Assembly: GCF_002251385.1 (NCBI RefSeq)
Contig: NZ_NPJJ01000033.1
Location: forward strand, 89,814-153,813
Reading direction: 5' to 3'
DNA length: 64,000 nucleotides
From: Prevotella sp. P5-108
GTDB taxonomy: Bacteria; Bacteroidota; Bacteroidia; Bacteroidales; Bacteroidaceae
This document shows positions 9,558 to 16,995 of this stretch, piece after piece. How positions within the stretch are numbered: position 1 is the first letter of the stretch; the number at the start of each line of letters is the position of its first letter. The translations under genes and the position numbers were made by a program. A model generated the notes under the pieces. The model saw nothing but the letters and a program-made list of their open reading frames with translations, was not told the origin of the DNA and did not search any database.

Positions 9558-10229
9558 TTATTTGCGGGTACAATACTTGAACTGCGCCTTCTTTTCGCCA
9601 GTGAACGACTGCCACTTGACGGTGAGCAGCACGGTCTTGCCTTCGGTGTCGGGCAGCTGGTTGAGACGGAAAGCTATCAGTCCGTCGGCAGGATAGCCAG
9701 AGACATCGCCGTGGGCATTGTGACGAATTTCCACCGTGTAGGGTTCGTTACACTTCACGAGGTTGAGCTCGTGGGGCTTGTTGCTGCCAAAGAGGGTGCG
9801 GAAGCGCAGGGTGAAATATCCGTCTTCGACCACCGTGGCCCAGCTGTTGACCACCTCTATCGGGTCTTTGCCGTAAGTCTGGTCGTCGTCGGCGCTGTGG
9901 AGCACCATAGGTTTGGTGCGTATGGTGTCAATCCAGTTGACATAGACCGAGCGTGAATTGTGTCCGGTGGATTTTTGGTCTTCCTTGAAGTTGACGAGGG
10001 CTCTCACCTCCTTGCCGCCATAAGGGGCTGTCTTGATATTGGTAGGTACGAGCGTGGTGGCATCGTCGAGCTGCATATAGAAGGCACCTGTCTCGGCATT
10101 GGTCTTCAGTGTGACCAACGCATTGGGGAAGTAGGTGATTCCGTTATCATCGTCATCGTTGCAGGACTGCAGGGTGAAAGAAGAGACTGCCAACACGAGG
10201 CAGAGGGTAAGGAATTTCAATTTGTTCAT
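9558..10229 (-). CDS. NigD-like lipoprotein
   Basis: The 223-residue protein begins with a lipoprotein signal ending FTLQSC (Cys about 24), followed by an Asp-rich linker (NDDDDNG). The body has two beta-rich regions as in NigD-like proteins of Bacteroidota, a family first named from a Prevotella nigrescens bacteriocin locus and otherwise of unknown function. The in-frame extension upstream of 10229 lacks a signal sequence, so the ATG at 10229 is chosen. It lies directly upstream of the sigma/anti-sigma pair and could be an envelope component controlled by them. No bacteriocin gene is adjacent. Confidence 0.82.
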   Translation of the reverse strand: MNKLKFLTLCLVLAVSSFTLQSCNDDDDNGITYFPNALVTLKTNAETGAFYMQLDDATTLVPTNIKTAPYGGKEVRALVNFKEDQKSTGHNSRSVYVNWIDTIRTKPMVLHSADDDQTYGKDPIEVVNSWATVVEDGYFTLRFRTLFGSNKPHELNLVKCNEPYTVEIRHNAHGDVSGYPADGLIAFRLNQLPDTEGKTVLLTVKWQSFTGEKKAQFKYCTRK

Positions 10230-10447
10230 ATCTGTCTTTTGCTTTTTGTTTCGTCTATTAAATGCAGCCGCAGCCATTTCCTTGCACGTATTTACCTTTT
10301 TTAACCATTAGGAATGGCTTCCCGCCACCACGGTCATCACGCCAAGGAGAGCGGAAACGCGCGCGCTGAAGCGGGAGCAGACGGGATGCATCGCGATAAC
10401 TGCCACAAAAATAATACAAACCACGCGGAGAAAGAAATAAATTCGCC

Positions 10448-10597
10448 GTTTTCTTGTCGGTTGCCATCGTTTTCGTGTCGGCTGCCATCGTTTTCGTGTC
10501 GGCAACCATTGTTTTCTTGTCGGCTGCCATCGTTTTCTTAATCAGTTGTCATCGTTTGCTTGCCAGCAGCTATTGTTTTCGCGCGTCCACAGCCATC
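10448..10597. repeat. Array of 21-bp tandem repeats (array 1)
   Basis: Four near-identical 21-bp units begin at 10448, 10469, 10490 and 10511 (each starting GTTTTC and most ending GCCATC). Three diverged units of 22, 21 and 23 bp follow. The period makes a heptapeptide repeat (MAADTKT-like) in the minus frame, but that frame stops inside the array and shows no gene features. Related 21-bp arrays occur at 10678, 40606 and 57981. Confidence 0.85.
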
Positions 10598-10677
10598 GGC
10601 GGCATCAGAGTGAAGGGACAGCCCGACGGCCATCGGCCGCATCGGGCAAGGGCGGCGCGCATTTTCGGCAGGGATGG

Positions 10678-10782
10678 CATAGAAGTTAATTTCGTGGTTT
10701 GAAACCGTCATTGCAAACCCTGCAATCAGCGTTTCGGAACTTGAAACCATCATTTCAAACCCCAAAATCAGGTTTAAGGAGA
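10678..10782. repeat. Array of diverged 21-bp repeats (array 2)
   Basis: Five in-register 21-bp units. The units at 10699 and 10741 are near copies (both TTGAAACC.TCATT.CAAACC) separated by exactly 42 bp. It lies 80 bp after array 1 and is directly followed by the promoter cassettes. The units resemble those at 40627-40668. Confidence 0.7.
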
Positions 10783-10796
10783 TTGGCGGAAGTTTT

Positions 10797-11019
10797 GTGG
10801 ATATATATAAATAAGGTGGGGATGTATTTGCTTCGGTTTGCACTATTTACGGCTCCCGCTGTGAAGGTAGGCGGCACCTCAAGAATAAAAATAAACGAGT
10901 TTATTTTGTATTCTCTTCGGTTTGCACTACCTTTGGATAAGGTAGGCTGCGTCTCAACAATGCAAAATGAAAAAACATTGGTTTTTTCTTTGCATTGTCT
11001 TCGACTTGCACTACCTTTG
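10797..11019 (+). promoter_or_regulatory. Three tandem copies of a promoter cassette upstream of nrnA
   Basis: Copy A (about 10797-10880) has a decayed -7 (TATTTACG). Copy B (10881-10955) has TTG at 10906, a 19-nt spacer and TACCTTTG at 10928-10935. Copy C (10956-11019) has TTG at 10990, a 19-nt spacer and TACCTTTG at 11012-11019. Each intact copy has an inverted repeat whose right arm contains the -33 TTG (10882-10896 with 10899-10914; 10958-10966 with 10989-10997). The spacers share the core TCTTCG.NTTGCAC. The last -7 box is 5 nt before the nrnA ATG. Confidence 0.75.
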
Positions 11020-11024
11020 CAGAT

Positions 11025-12065
11025 ATGGAAATAAATCTTCTTACTACGGCGGAAGCCGAAAAGCTGAACGAGCTTATTGACAACGCCCAACAGATAGTAG
11101 TGACTTGCCACAAGTCGCCCGACGGCGACGCTATGGGTGCAAGCCTGGCGTGGACAGACTATCTCTCTGCCCAGCGTGATAAAAAAGTGACAATGGTAGT
11201 GCCCGACGCCTATCCCGACTTTCTGCATTGGCTGCCGGGAACCGAACGCGTGGTGCGCTATGACAAGCATAAGGACCAGGTGGCTGAAATCATGACTCAC
11301 GCCGACCTGATATTCTGCATCGACTTCAATGCTATGTCGCGCGTAGACGAAATGACAACGGTGCTCACCGAAGCCACAGGCCACAAGGTGATGATGGACC
11401 ATCACCTGAACCCCGAAAAGGAGGGCATGGAGCTGATGGTGTCGCATCCCGAGTTGAGCAGCGCCTCTGAGGTGGTGTTCCGCGTGGTATGGCAGTTGGG
11501 TGGTTTTGACATGATGACCCGCCGCTGCGCCACACAGATATACTGCGGCATGATGACCGACACGGGAGGGTTTACCTACAACTCCACCCGTCCGGAGATA
11601 TATTATATAATAGGTCAGCTGCTCACCAAGGGCATCGACAAAGACCGCATCTACCGCAATGTGTACAACAACTACAGTTGCTGGGCCATGAGGCTGAGGG
11701 GATATATCATCTCGCAGAAGCTCAATTACTTTGAAGACTATCATGCCTCTTACTTCACCATCACCCGCAGCGATATGGCGCGCTTTCACTTCATCAAGGG
11801 CGACGCCGAAGGGCTGGTCAACGAGCCGCTGCGCATCAAGGGCATGAAGCTCTCTATCTCGCTGCGCGAAGACGACCGCCACGACAATCTGATATGGGTG
11901 AGTCTGCGCTCGGTCGATGACTTCCCCTGCAACGAGATGGCTGCCAGACACTTCAACGGCGGCGGACACCTCAACGCCAGCGGCGGCAAGCTCTGCTGCA
12001 CGATGGACGAGGCAGAGAAGGCTGTGAGAGAAGCCATCATAGACTTCTCCGACAAGCTGAAATAA
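11025..12065 (+). CDS. nrnA: DHH/DHHA1 phosphoesterase, NrnA-type oligoribonuclease / pAp phosphatase
   Basis: The 346-residue cytoplasmic enzyme carries SPDGDAMGASL (metal ligands), a further Asp in IFCIDFNAM, the DHH signature MMDHHLNPEK, and the C-terminal DHHA1 domain with GGGHLNASGG. NrnA proteins degrade 2-5 nt RNAs and dephosphorylate 3'-phosphoadenosine 5'-phosphate. The ATG at 11025 is well constrained, since the next in-frame Met lies inside the first metal motif. The -7 box of the upstream promoter ends only 5 nt before it, so the mRNA is probably leaderless. The two following genes each start 17 bp after the previous stop, so the three form an operon. Confidence 0.9.
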   Translation: MEINLLTTAEAEKLNELIDNAQQIVVTCHKSPDGDAMGASLAWTDYLSAQRDKKVTMVVPDAYPDFLHWLPGTERVVRYDKHKDQVAEIMTHADLIFCIDFNAMSRVDEMTTVLTEATGHKVMMDHHLNPEKEGMELMVSHPELSSASEVVFRVVWQLGGFDMMTRRCATQIYCGMMTDTGGFTYNSTRPEIYYIIGQLLTKGIDKDRIYRNVYNNYSCWAMRLRGYIISQKLNYFEDYHASYFTITRSDMARFHFIKGDAEGLVNEPLRIKGMKLSISLREDDRHDNLIWVSLRSVDDFPCNEMAARHFNGGGHLNASGGKLCCTMDEAEKAVREAIIDFSDKLK

Positions 12066-12082
12066 ACTTAATTCGAGATAAA

Positions 12083-12643
12083 ATGAAAACAAGAAAATGG
12101 CTCATGATAGCCGCCATGGGACTGATGCTGACTGCCTGTCAGGAGAAGAAGCAGCCCTACAACATCATCGTAAAGAAGGAGCAGGCACCCAAGCCTACCA
12201 AGACTCTGGCCATAGGCGACTATGTGCAGAAGTATCACGTAGAGTGGCTGGGCAAGGACTATACGATAACGGTAGCGGCAAAGGCTGACTCGACGCTGGA
12301 CAAGGTGAGCGACGGCACACGCAAATACTACGACAACCGCATCGCGCTCACCATCAACCGCGAAGACGGCACACAGTTTCTGCACCGCGAGTTTACCAAA
12401 AACGATTTTTCCGCCCATGTCGATGCCGGCTACCTGGACAACAGTGCGCTGGTGGGTATCGTGTACGACAAAATCGATGGCGACAACCTCACCTTTGCTG
12501 TCAGCGTGGGCTCGCCCGACAAGTCGAGCGACGACTACGTGCCCCTGCTCATCAAGATAGGACGCACGGGCAGTGTCTCTGTGAGCAAAGACACACGCCT
12601 GGACACCAGCTCGGCTGACGAAGCGGCAGATGAAGTATTCTAA
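12083..12643 (+). CDS. DUF4738 lipoprotein
   Basis: The 186-residue protein has a lipoprotein signal ending LMLTAC (Cys about 19). A body around TINREDGTQFLHREFTKNDF followed by FAVSVGSPDKSSDDYVP is characteristic of DUF4738, a Bacteroidota family of unknown function. It lies in a probable operon between nrnA and the SGNH hydrolase. The extreme C-terminus is Asp/Ser/Ala-rich. Confidence 0.82.
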   Translation: MKTRKWLMIAAMGLMLTACQEKKQPYNIIVKKEQAPKPTKTLAIGDYVQKYHVEWLGKDYTITVAAKADSTLDKVSDGTRKYYDNRIALTINREDGTQFLHREFTKNDFSAHVDAGYLDNSALVGIVYDKIDGDNLTFAVSVGSPDKSSDDYVPLLIKIGRTGSVSVSKDTRLDTSSADEAADEVF

Positions 12644-12660
12644 CCCTAAAAAACATAATC

Positions 12661-13539
12661 ATGAAGAATGTAATCACAGCACTCCTGCTCTGCATCTCGA
12701 TAGGAGCATCGGCACAGACCATGGGCAATCCTATGCCCAACATTTCGGCGGAAGAAAATCCGCTGCAGACCATCAACAACACGCCCGGCCTCTGCGCCAT
12801 CTTCCGTACATGGGGCTTCATAGGCGACAGCCTGTGTAGCGGCGAGATGGAGAGTCGCGACGAGAATGGCAAGCTGGGTCATCACGACATGTACGAATAC
12901 TCGTGGGGCCAGTTCCTGTGCCGTGCCTGTGGCGCCGAGGGCGAGAACTTCAGCCGCGGAGGTCAGACCGCCAAGGGATGGATAGCCGACGACACCAAGC
13001 GCGGATGGGCATACTGCAAGATGAACCCCAAGCAGGCTTACATCGTGGCTATGGGTGTAAACGACTATACACGCCGCAAGCGCAACAACCTGAAGTGTGG
13101 CAGTCTGGACACCGACGTAGACCTCAAGGACTACAACAACAATGCCCCGACCTATGCCGGCTATATGGCTGGCATCATACAGCGACTGCAAAGCATACAG
13201 CCCAAGGCAAAGATATTTGTGGTGACACGCCCGCAGACCGACAAGGGCAACAACGCCTATGACGAGTTCAACGAGGTGGTGCGCGGGCTGGCACGTATGT
13301 TCAGCAACGTATATGTCATCGACCTCTTCAAGCACGCCCCACTCTATGACGCCGATTTCCAGGACCGTTATTACGTAGGAGGACATCTCAATGCGATGGG
13401 CTACGAGTACACGGCACGTGTATTCATGACCTACATAGACTGGATTATCCGCAACAACTATAAAGAATTCAAGGAAGTGGCCTTCATTGGTACCAAACTC
13501 CACTATACGCCTGATAATGAGTTGAAAAAGAAGAAATAG
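12661..13539 (+). CDS. Secreted SGNH/GDSL-family hydrolase
   Basis: The 292-residue protein has a Sec signal (1-20) and the SGNH blocks in order: FIGDSLCSG with the nucleophile Ser, a Gly-containing segment near GGQTAKGW, GVNDYT with the Asn, and GGHLNAMGYEYTA with the catalytic His. Such enzymes are periplasmic or outer-surface esterases, often acting on acetylated carbohydrates. The substrate is not evident. It is last in the nrnA operon. Confidence 0.87.
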   Translation: MKNVITALLLCISIGASAQTMGNPMPNISAEENPLQTINNTPGLCAIFRTWGFIGDSLCSGEMESRDENGKLGHHDMYEYSWGQFLCRACGAEGENFSRGGQTAKGWIADDTKRGWAYCKMNPKQAYIVAMGVNDYTRRKRNNLKCGSLDTDVDLKDYNNNAPTYAGYMAGIIQRLQSIQPKAKIFVVTRPQTDKGNNAYDEFNEVVRGLARMFSNVYVIDLFKHAPLYDADFQDRYYVGGHLNAMGYEYTARVFMTYIDWIIRNNYKEFKEVAFIGTKLHYTPDNELKKKK

Positions 13540-13605
13540 CGTCCGCCCGGGCATGCCAAAGACACCCATAAATGACCCATGGGGATAAAAAACATGCCCG
13601 AAAAT

Positions 13606-13636
13606 TTGCAAGACTCAGAAAAAAGCACTACCTTTG
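13606..13636 (+). promoter_or_regulatory. Promoter of tRNA-fMet
   Basis: TTG at 13606-13608, a 20-nt spacer and TACCTTTG at 13629-13636 form a near-consensus Bacteroidota promoter 20 nt before the tRNA. Confidence 0.75.
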
Positions 13637-13656
13637 CACTCGCAAATGAGAAATAT

Positions 13657-13729
13657 CGCGGAGTGGAGCAGTTGGTAGCTCGCCAGGCTCATAACCTGGA
13701 GGTCGCATGTTCGAGTCCTGCCTCCGCAA
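13657..13729 (+). tRNA. Initiator tRNA-fMet (anticodon CAT)
   Basis: A 73-nt cloverleaf with anticodon loop CTCATAA and the T-loop TTCGAGT. The acceptor stem pairs CGCGGAG with CTCCGCA, leaving a C1-A72 mismatch, the hallmark of bacterial initiator tRNA. The D-arm GAGCAGTTGGTAGCTC matches E. coli tRNA-fMet closely. The CCA end is not encoded. Confidence 0.93.
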
Positions 13730-13736
13730 CTACAAC

Positions 13737-13775
13737 GTCCGAAAAGCAAATAACCAAGGCTTTTCGGACGTTTTT
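13737..13775 (+). terminator. Rho-independent terminator of tRNA-fMet
   Basis: The stem GTCCGAAAAGC/GCTTTTCGGAC (11 bp) with an 11-nt loop is followed by GTTTTT. Confidence 0.9.
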
Positions 13776-13888
13776 CGTATATACACTCGTACAGGGGGTC
13801 GGACAGTAAGGCCCAGATATATATCGGGTGAGCCATAATATAGCAACAGTTCTATTATCGGTCATTCCGAAACATCCCGAAACAAAAA

Positions 13889-13950
13889 GGCGCTATCCGT
13901 ACTGCCTCTGTCGCGCTGTGGAGAGCGCTGTGGGCCATGCGGATAGCGCA
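13889..13950 (-). terminator. Nested hairpin, probable terminator of the nucleotidyltransferase gene
   Basis: A perfect 10-bp inverted repeat (13890-13899 with 13940-13949) encloses a second hairpin of 4-5 bp (GCGCT...AGCGC). On the minus strand the stem is followed by CTTTTTG, and it lies about 50 nt after the stop at 14002. The rest of 13776-14001 holds nothing else that I can recognise. Confidence 0.55.
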
Positions 13951-14001
13951 GATGTTGACGGCTTGATGGCTGCGGTGGCAGGCAAGCCGATGATGGGTTC
14001 T

Positions 14002-14913
14002 TTAGAACAGGTGTGAGGGATAAACGCCCTCGTCAATGAGGCTCTGGATGCGGGCAACCACACTGTCGCGGTCGGCAGCATAGGTCACGCCAAACCACTT
14101 GCTGGTGGTATCGAGCACCTTGACGGTAGCGGTCTTCTCGTTGATGAGTTTGTTGACCATCAATGGGATGAAGAACTCTGCCTTCAGGTTTTCCATATTC
14201 TTCTTGTCGCTGAGGAACTCCTTGAAGTAAGCCTCGCTATAGTCGAAGTAATCGGGAGTGAAGCCCCACATATTCATACTTACGGGCGTGTTGTCCTCGA
14301 CAGCTACCCACTGGCCCTGCTCGTCCTTGTAGCATACGGGGCCATTGACGCGCATAATCTCGGTGCGCTCAACCACGGTGGTAAGGTGACCAGCCTCGTC
14401 CTTAGAGCAGATACCGCGAGCCACGGTACCGTTCTCGCTCAGCGTATTGCCTACACGGAAGCCCACCATAGCATAATCGTTCTTGGCGCCCTCGGGCAGC
14501 TCTGACAGGAACTTGCCAATCACCATGAAGGCATCACGGTTGTAGAAGTCGTCGCAGTTGATGACGCAGAAAGGCTCCTTGATGATATCCTTGGCCATGA
14601 GCACGGCGTGGTTGGTACCCCAAGGCTTCTGACGGCCTTCGGGCACGCTGAAGCCCTCGGGCAGCGCGTCGATAGACTGGAAGCATATCTCGGCGGGGAT
14701 ATGTCCCTCATATTTGGAAAGAACCTTATCGCGGAAATCCTGCTCAAAGTCCTTACGGATTACGAAGACGATTTTGCCAAAACCAGCCTGGATGGCGTCG
14801 TAGATAGAGTAGTCCATAATGGTCTCACCATTGGGACCCAGACCGTCGAGCTGCTTGAGCCCACCGTAGCGGCTTCCCATACCAGCCGCAAGAAGTAACA
14901 ATGTAGGTTTCAT
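14002..14913 (-). CDS. Sugar-phosphate nucleotidyltransferase family protein
   Basis: The 303-residue protein opens with LLLLAAGMGSRYGGLKQLD, the signature nucleotide-binding loop of NDP-sugar pyrophosphorylases. Further conserved segments are WGTNHAVLMAK, the metal/nucleotide motif NCDDFY, and a C-terminal segment with KWFGVTYAADRD. These enzymes make NDP-sugars from sugar-1-phosphate and NTP in the cytoplasm. The Bacteroidota members of this type have no assigned sugar. A TACTTTTG -7 box lies 36 nt upstream, and it appears monocistronic. Confidence 0.85.
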   Translation of the reverse strand: MKPTLLLLAAGMGSRYGGLKQLDGLGPNGETIMDYSIYDAIQAGFGKIVFVIRKDFEQDFRDKVLSKYEGHIPAEICFQSIDALPEGFSVPEGRQKPWGTNHAVLMAKDIIKEPFCVINCDDFYNRDAFMVIGKFLSELPEGAKNDYAMVGFRVGNTLSENGTVARGICSKDEAGHLTTVVERTEIMRVNGPVCYKDEQGQWVAVEDNTPVSMNMWGFTPDYFDYSEAYFKEFLSDKKNMENLKAEFFIPLMVNKLINEKTATVKVLDTTSKWFGVTYAADRDSVVARIQSLIDEGVYPSHLF

Positions 14914-14948
14914 ATTATATAATAATGTGTTAAGTTATAGTCACCATG

Positions 14949-14956
14949 CAAAAGTA
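14949..14956 (-). promoter_or_regulatory. -7 box TACTTTTG for the nucleotidyltransferase
   Basis: Read on the minus strand this is TACTTTTG followed by CATGG, 36 nt before the ATG at 14913. The -33 is not clear. Confidence 0.5.
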
Positions 14957-15098
14957 ATCAAAAAAAATCGGAATACACAGCACCTTTACTGATAATTTAT
15001 GCCATCGTCCTATTTTTGTCTGTAATGTCCGAAATCTTGCCAACCACCACGCTGCGGCTTGCATCGATTTCGGTCATCACGGCGATTACGACAAAGAC

Positions 15099-15258
15099 AG
15101 ACGGCGCCTCAACCAAGCAAATTGAAAAAACATTCGCTGTATTGTCTTCGGCTTGCACTACTCTATGGCTCACCATGAAGGTAGGCGGCGCCTCAACAAT
15201 ACAAATTGAAAAAACATTCGTTTTTCCTTTGTATTGTCTTCGGCTTGCACTACCTTTG
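15099..15258 (+). promoter_or_regulatory. Two copies of the promoter cassette upstream of mnmA
   Basis: The copies are offset by 84 bp (GGCGCCTC at 15103 and 15187). The distal copy has a decayed -7 (TACTCTAT) and a broken left arm. The proximal copy has TTG at 15229-15231, a 19-nt spacer and TACCTTTG at 15251-15258. An inverted repeat, CAATACAAA (15197-15205) with TTTGTATTG (15228-15236), has a right arm that contains the TTG. The ATG of mnmA is 4 nt after the -7 box. The spacer matches those at 10909 and 52133. Apart from this and the minus-strand promoter at 14949, I see nothing in 14914-15262. Confidence 0.78.
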
Positions 15259-15262
15259 CAAT

Positions 15263-16348
15263 ATGATTGACATAAACGAGATAAAGGACAAGCGGATAGC
15301 CGTGCTGCTCTCGGGCGGCGTCGACAGTTCGGTGGTGGTATACGAGCTGACCCGCATGGGGCTCAAGCCCGACTGCTTCTACATCAAGATAGGGCCAGAG
15401 GAACAGGAGGAATGGGACTGCACCTCTGAGGAAGACCTGGAGATGGCCACGGCTGTGGCCGGAAGGTTCGGATGCCGCCTGCAGGTGATAGACTGCCACC
15501 GCGAATACTGGGACCAGGTGACGCGATACACCATGGAGAAAGTCAAGGCGGGCTATACACCCAACCCCGACGTGATGTGCAACAGGCTCATCAAGTTTGG
15601 CGCCTTCGATGAGAAGATGGGGCACAACTACGACCTGATTGCCACCGGCCACTACGCCCAGACGGAAATCATAGACGGACGCAAATGGCTCTGCACCAGC
15701 CCCGACCCGGTCAAAGACCAGACCGACTTTCTTGCCCAAATCTACGACTGGCAGCTGCGCAAGGCGCTCTTCCCCATAGGTCACTATGAGAAAGACGAGG
15801 TGCGCCGGATAGCCGAGCGCGAGCATCTGGTCAACGCCCGACGTCGCGACAGCCAGGGTATCTGCTTCCTGGGGCAGATAGACTACAACGAATATATACG
15901 CCGATACCTGGGTGAGAACCCCGGAGACGTGATAGAATGGGAAACCGGCAAGCGCATTGGCGGCCATCGTGGACTCTGGTTCCACACCATCGGCCAGCGC
16001 AAGGGCCTCGGGCTGGGCGGCGGTCCCTGGTTTGTCATCAAGAAGGATGTGGAAAAGAATATCCTGTACGTCAGTCACGGTTACGACCCGGAGACTGCGT
16101 ACAAGCAAGAATTCAAGATACATGATTTTCATTTCCTCACAGCCGGTTTCGACAAAGATGAAACCGACGTGACGTTCAAGATACGCCATACTCCCGACTA
16201 CCATCACGCCACCATCCGACAATGTGGGGATGGCTGTTATATGGTCTATTCGGCTGAGAAGATACATGGCGTGGCGCCGGGTCAGTTCTGCGTCGTCTAC
16301 GACCACGAGCACCACCGCTGTTATGGTTCAGGAGAGATTACTTTGTAG
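15263..16348 (+). CDS. mnmA: tRNA-specific 2-thiouridylase MnmA
   Basis: The 361-residue cytoplasmic enzyme thiolates U34 of tRNA Lys, Glu and Gln. It shows the ATP-pyrophosphatase P-loop LLSGGVDSSVV near residues 14-24, the catalytic cysteine in NPDVMCNRLIKFG, and the second cysteine in SQGICFLG. The central segment RGLWFHTIGQRKGLGLGGGPWF is diagnostic. The ATG at 15263 is the only start that keeps the P-loop with no extension through the promoter box. With the -7 box only 4 nt upstream, the mRNA is probably leaderless. It ends 11 bp inside the convergent gene at 16338. Confidence 0.95.
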   Translation: MIDINEIKDKRIAVLLSGGVDSSVVVYELTRMGLKPDCFYIKIGPEEQEEWDCTSEEDLEMATAVAGRFGCRLQVIDCHREYWDQVTRYTMEKVKAGYTPNPDVMCNRLIKFGAFDEKMGHNYDLIATGHYAQTEIIDGRKWLCTSPDPVKDQTDFLAQIYDWQLRKALFPIGHYEKDEVRRIAEREHLVNARRRDSQGICFLGQIDYNEYIRRYLGENPGDVIEWETGKRIGGHRGLWFHTIGQRKGLGLGGGPWFVIKKDVEKNILYVSHGYDPETAYKQEFKIHDFHFLTAGFDKDETDVTFKIRHTPDYHHATIRQCGDGCYMVYSAEKIHGVAPGQFCVVYDHEHHRCYGSGEITL

Positions 16349-16907
16349 TAGTCTCTTCTTTTTTTTCACCCTTGTCTTTCACCGTGGCTTCATAGGCGCG
16401 CTTCACGGGGTCCTTCTCGTCCATCTTCTGCAGAGCCTGCTTGACTTTGCGCGTACGTCGGCGACGGGACCGGCCTTTGAAGTCAAAGATTTTCACGAGA
16501 TCAAAATCGACCACACTCGTCTTGGGATTGAGCAGCTGGCGTTCCTTGGGGTCGGTGACACCCCACTGCTCCACATTCTCACGCAGACGCTTGGACAAGT
16601 CCTCGCCCACCACCTCGACTTCGCCCAGGGTGCGGGTGCGGGGAATCAGGCCGATAGAATCTCCCACTTCCTTGAAGCCCATCGAGTGGGTGAGATACTT
16701 GGGATGACTCACCGTGATGGTATCAAACTTCTCGGGCAGAACGAGTTGGCCCGTATAGGGCGTGGTGTAGGTTCTGGACTTGTCGACCCTTACCCTCACC
16801 TGACGGATGGGCACCCGGGTCTCCAGGTCATAAATCACCACTTTCTTCTGGGCGTAGGCCGACACGGAGAACAGACATAGCAGCGAAAAGAGTACACGAT
16901 AGTTCAT
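16338..16907 (-). CDS. Secreted protein with carboxypeptidase-regulatory-like repeat
   Basis: The 189-residue protein has a signal ending SAYA-Q (1-19). A short beta-sandwich segment, VVIYDLETRVPIRQVRVRVD, resembles the CarboxypepD_reg-like plug extensions of Bacteroidota outer membrane proteins. The tail is basic (RRRRTRKVKQALQKM) and ends in Lys/Glu/Thr repeats. Function is unknown. It is convergent with mnmA, with an 11-bp overlap of the two 3' ends. An in-frame extension of 16 codons upstream of 16907 lacks a signal peptide and was not used. Confidence 0.72.
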   Translation of the reverse strand: MNYRVLFSLLCLFSVSAYAQKKVVIYDLETRVPIRQVRVRVDKSRTYTTPYTGQLVLPEKFDTITVSHPKYLTHSMGFKEVGDSIGLIPRTRTLGEVEVVGEDLSKRLRENVEQWGVTDPKERQLLNPKTSVVDFDLVKIFDFKGRSRRRRTRKVKQALQKMDEKDPVKRAYEATVKDKGEKKEETTTK

Positions 16908-16995
16908 GACAAGTATCTTACTATTGAGTTTGTAATTCTGCAAAAGGCGGCCCATGCGGAACTCGCACTGCCGCCTTTTAGGTATGTATCAGGCT

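Noticed and set aside
8935..10229. Bacteriocin locus because of the NigD-like gene
   Set aside because: No bacteriocin precursor, leader peptidase or exporter is adjacent. NigD-like proteins are common outside such loci.
10258..10530. Heptapeptide-repeat protein on the minus strand
   Set aside because: The repeat peptide follows from the 21-bp DNA period. The frame stops within the array and has no signal, start context or homologue-like body.
10448..10597. Possible CRISPR array
   Set aside because: Repeats are directly contiguous, 21 bp long and drift in sequence. There are no unique spacers and no cas genes. The same holds for 57960-58190.
10699..11034. Plus-strand open frame across the nrnA promoter region
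   Set aside because: It consists of array 2 and the promoter cassettes. Similar peptides (LRLALPLQ-like) come from the other cassettes, which shows that they are repeat-derived.
13657..13729. Elongator tRNA-Met or tRNA-Ile2 (CAT)
   Set aside because: The C1-A72 mismatch and close match to E. coli tRNA-fMet identify the initiator.
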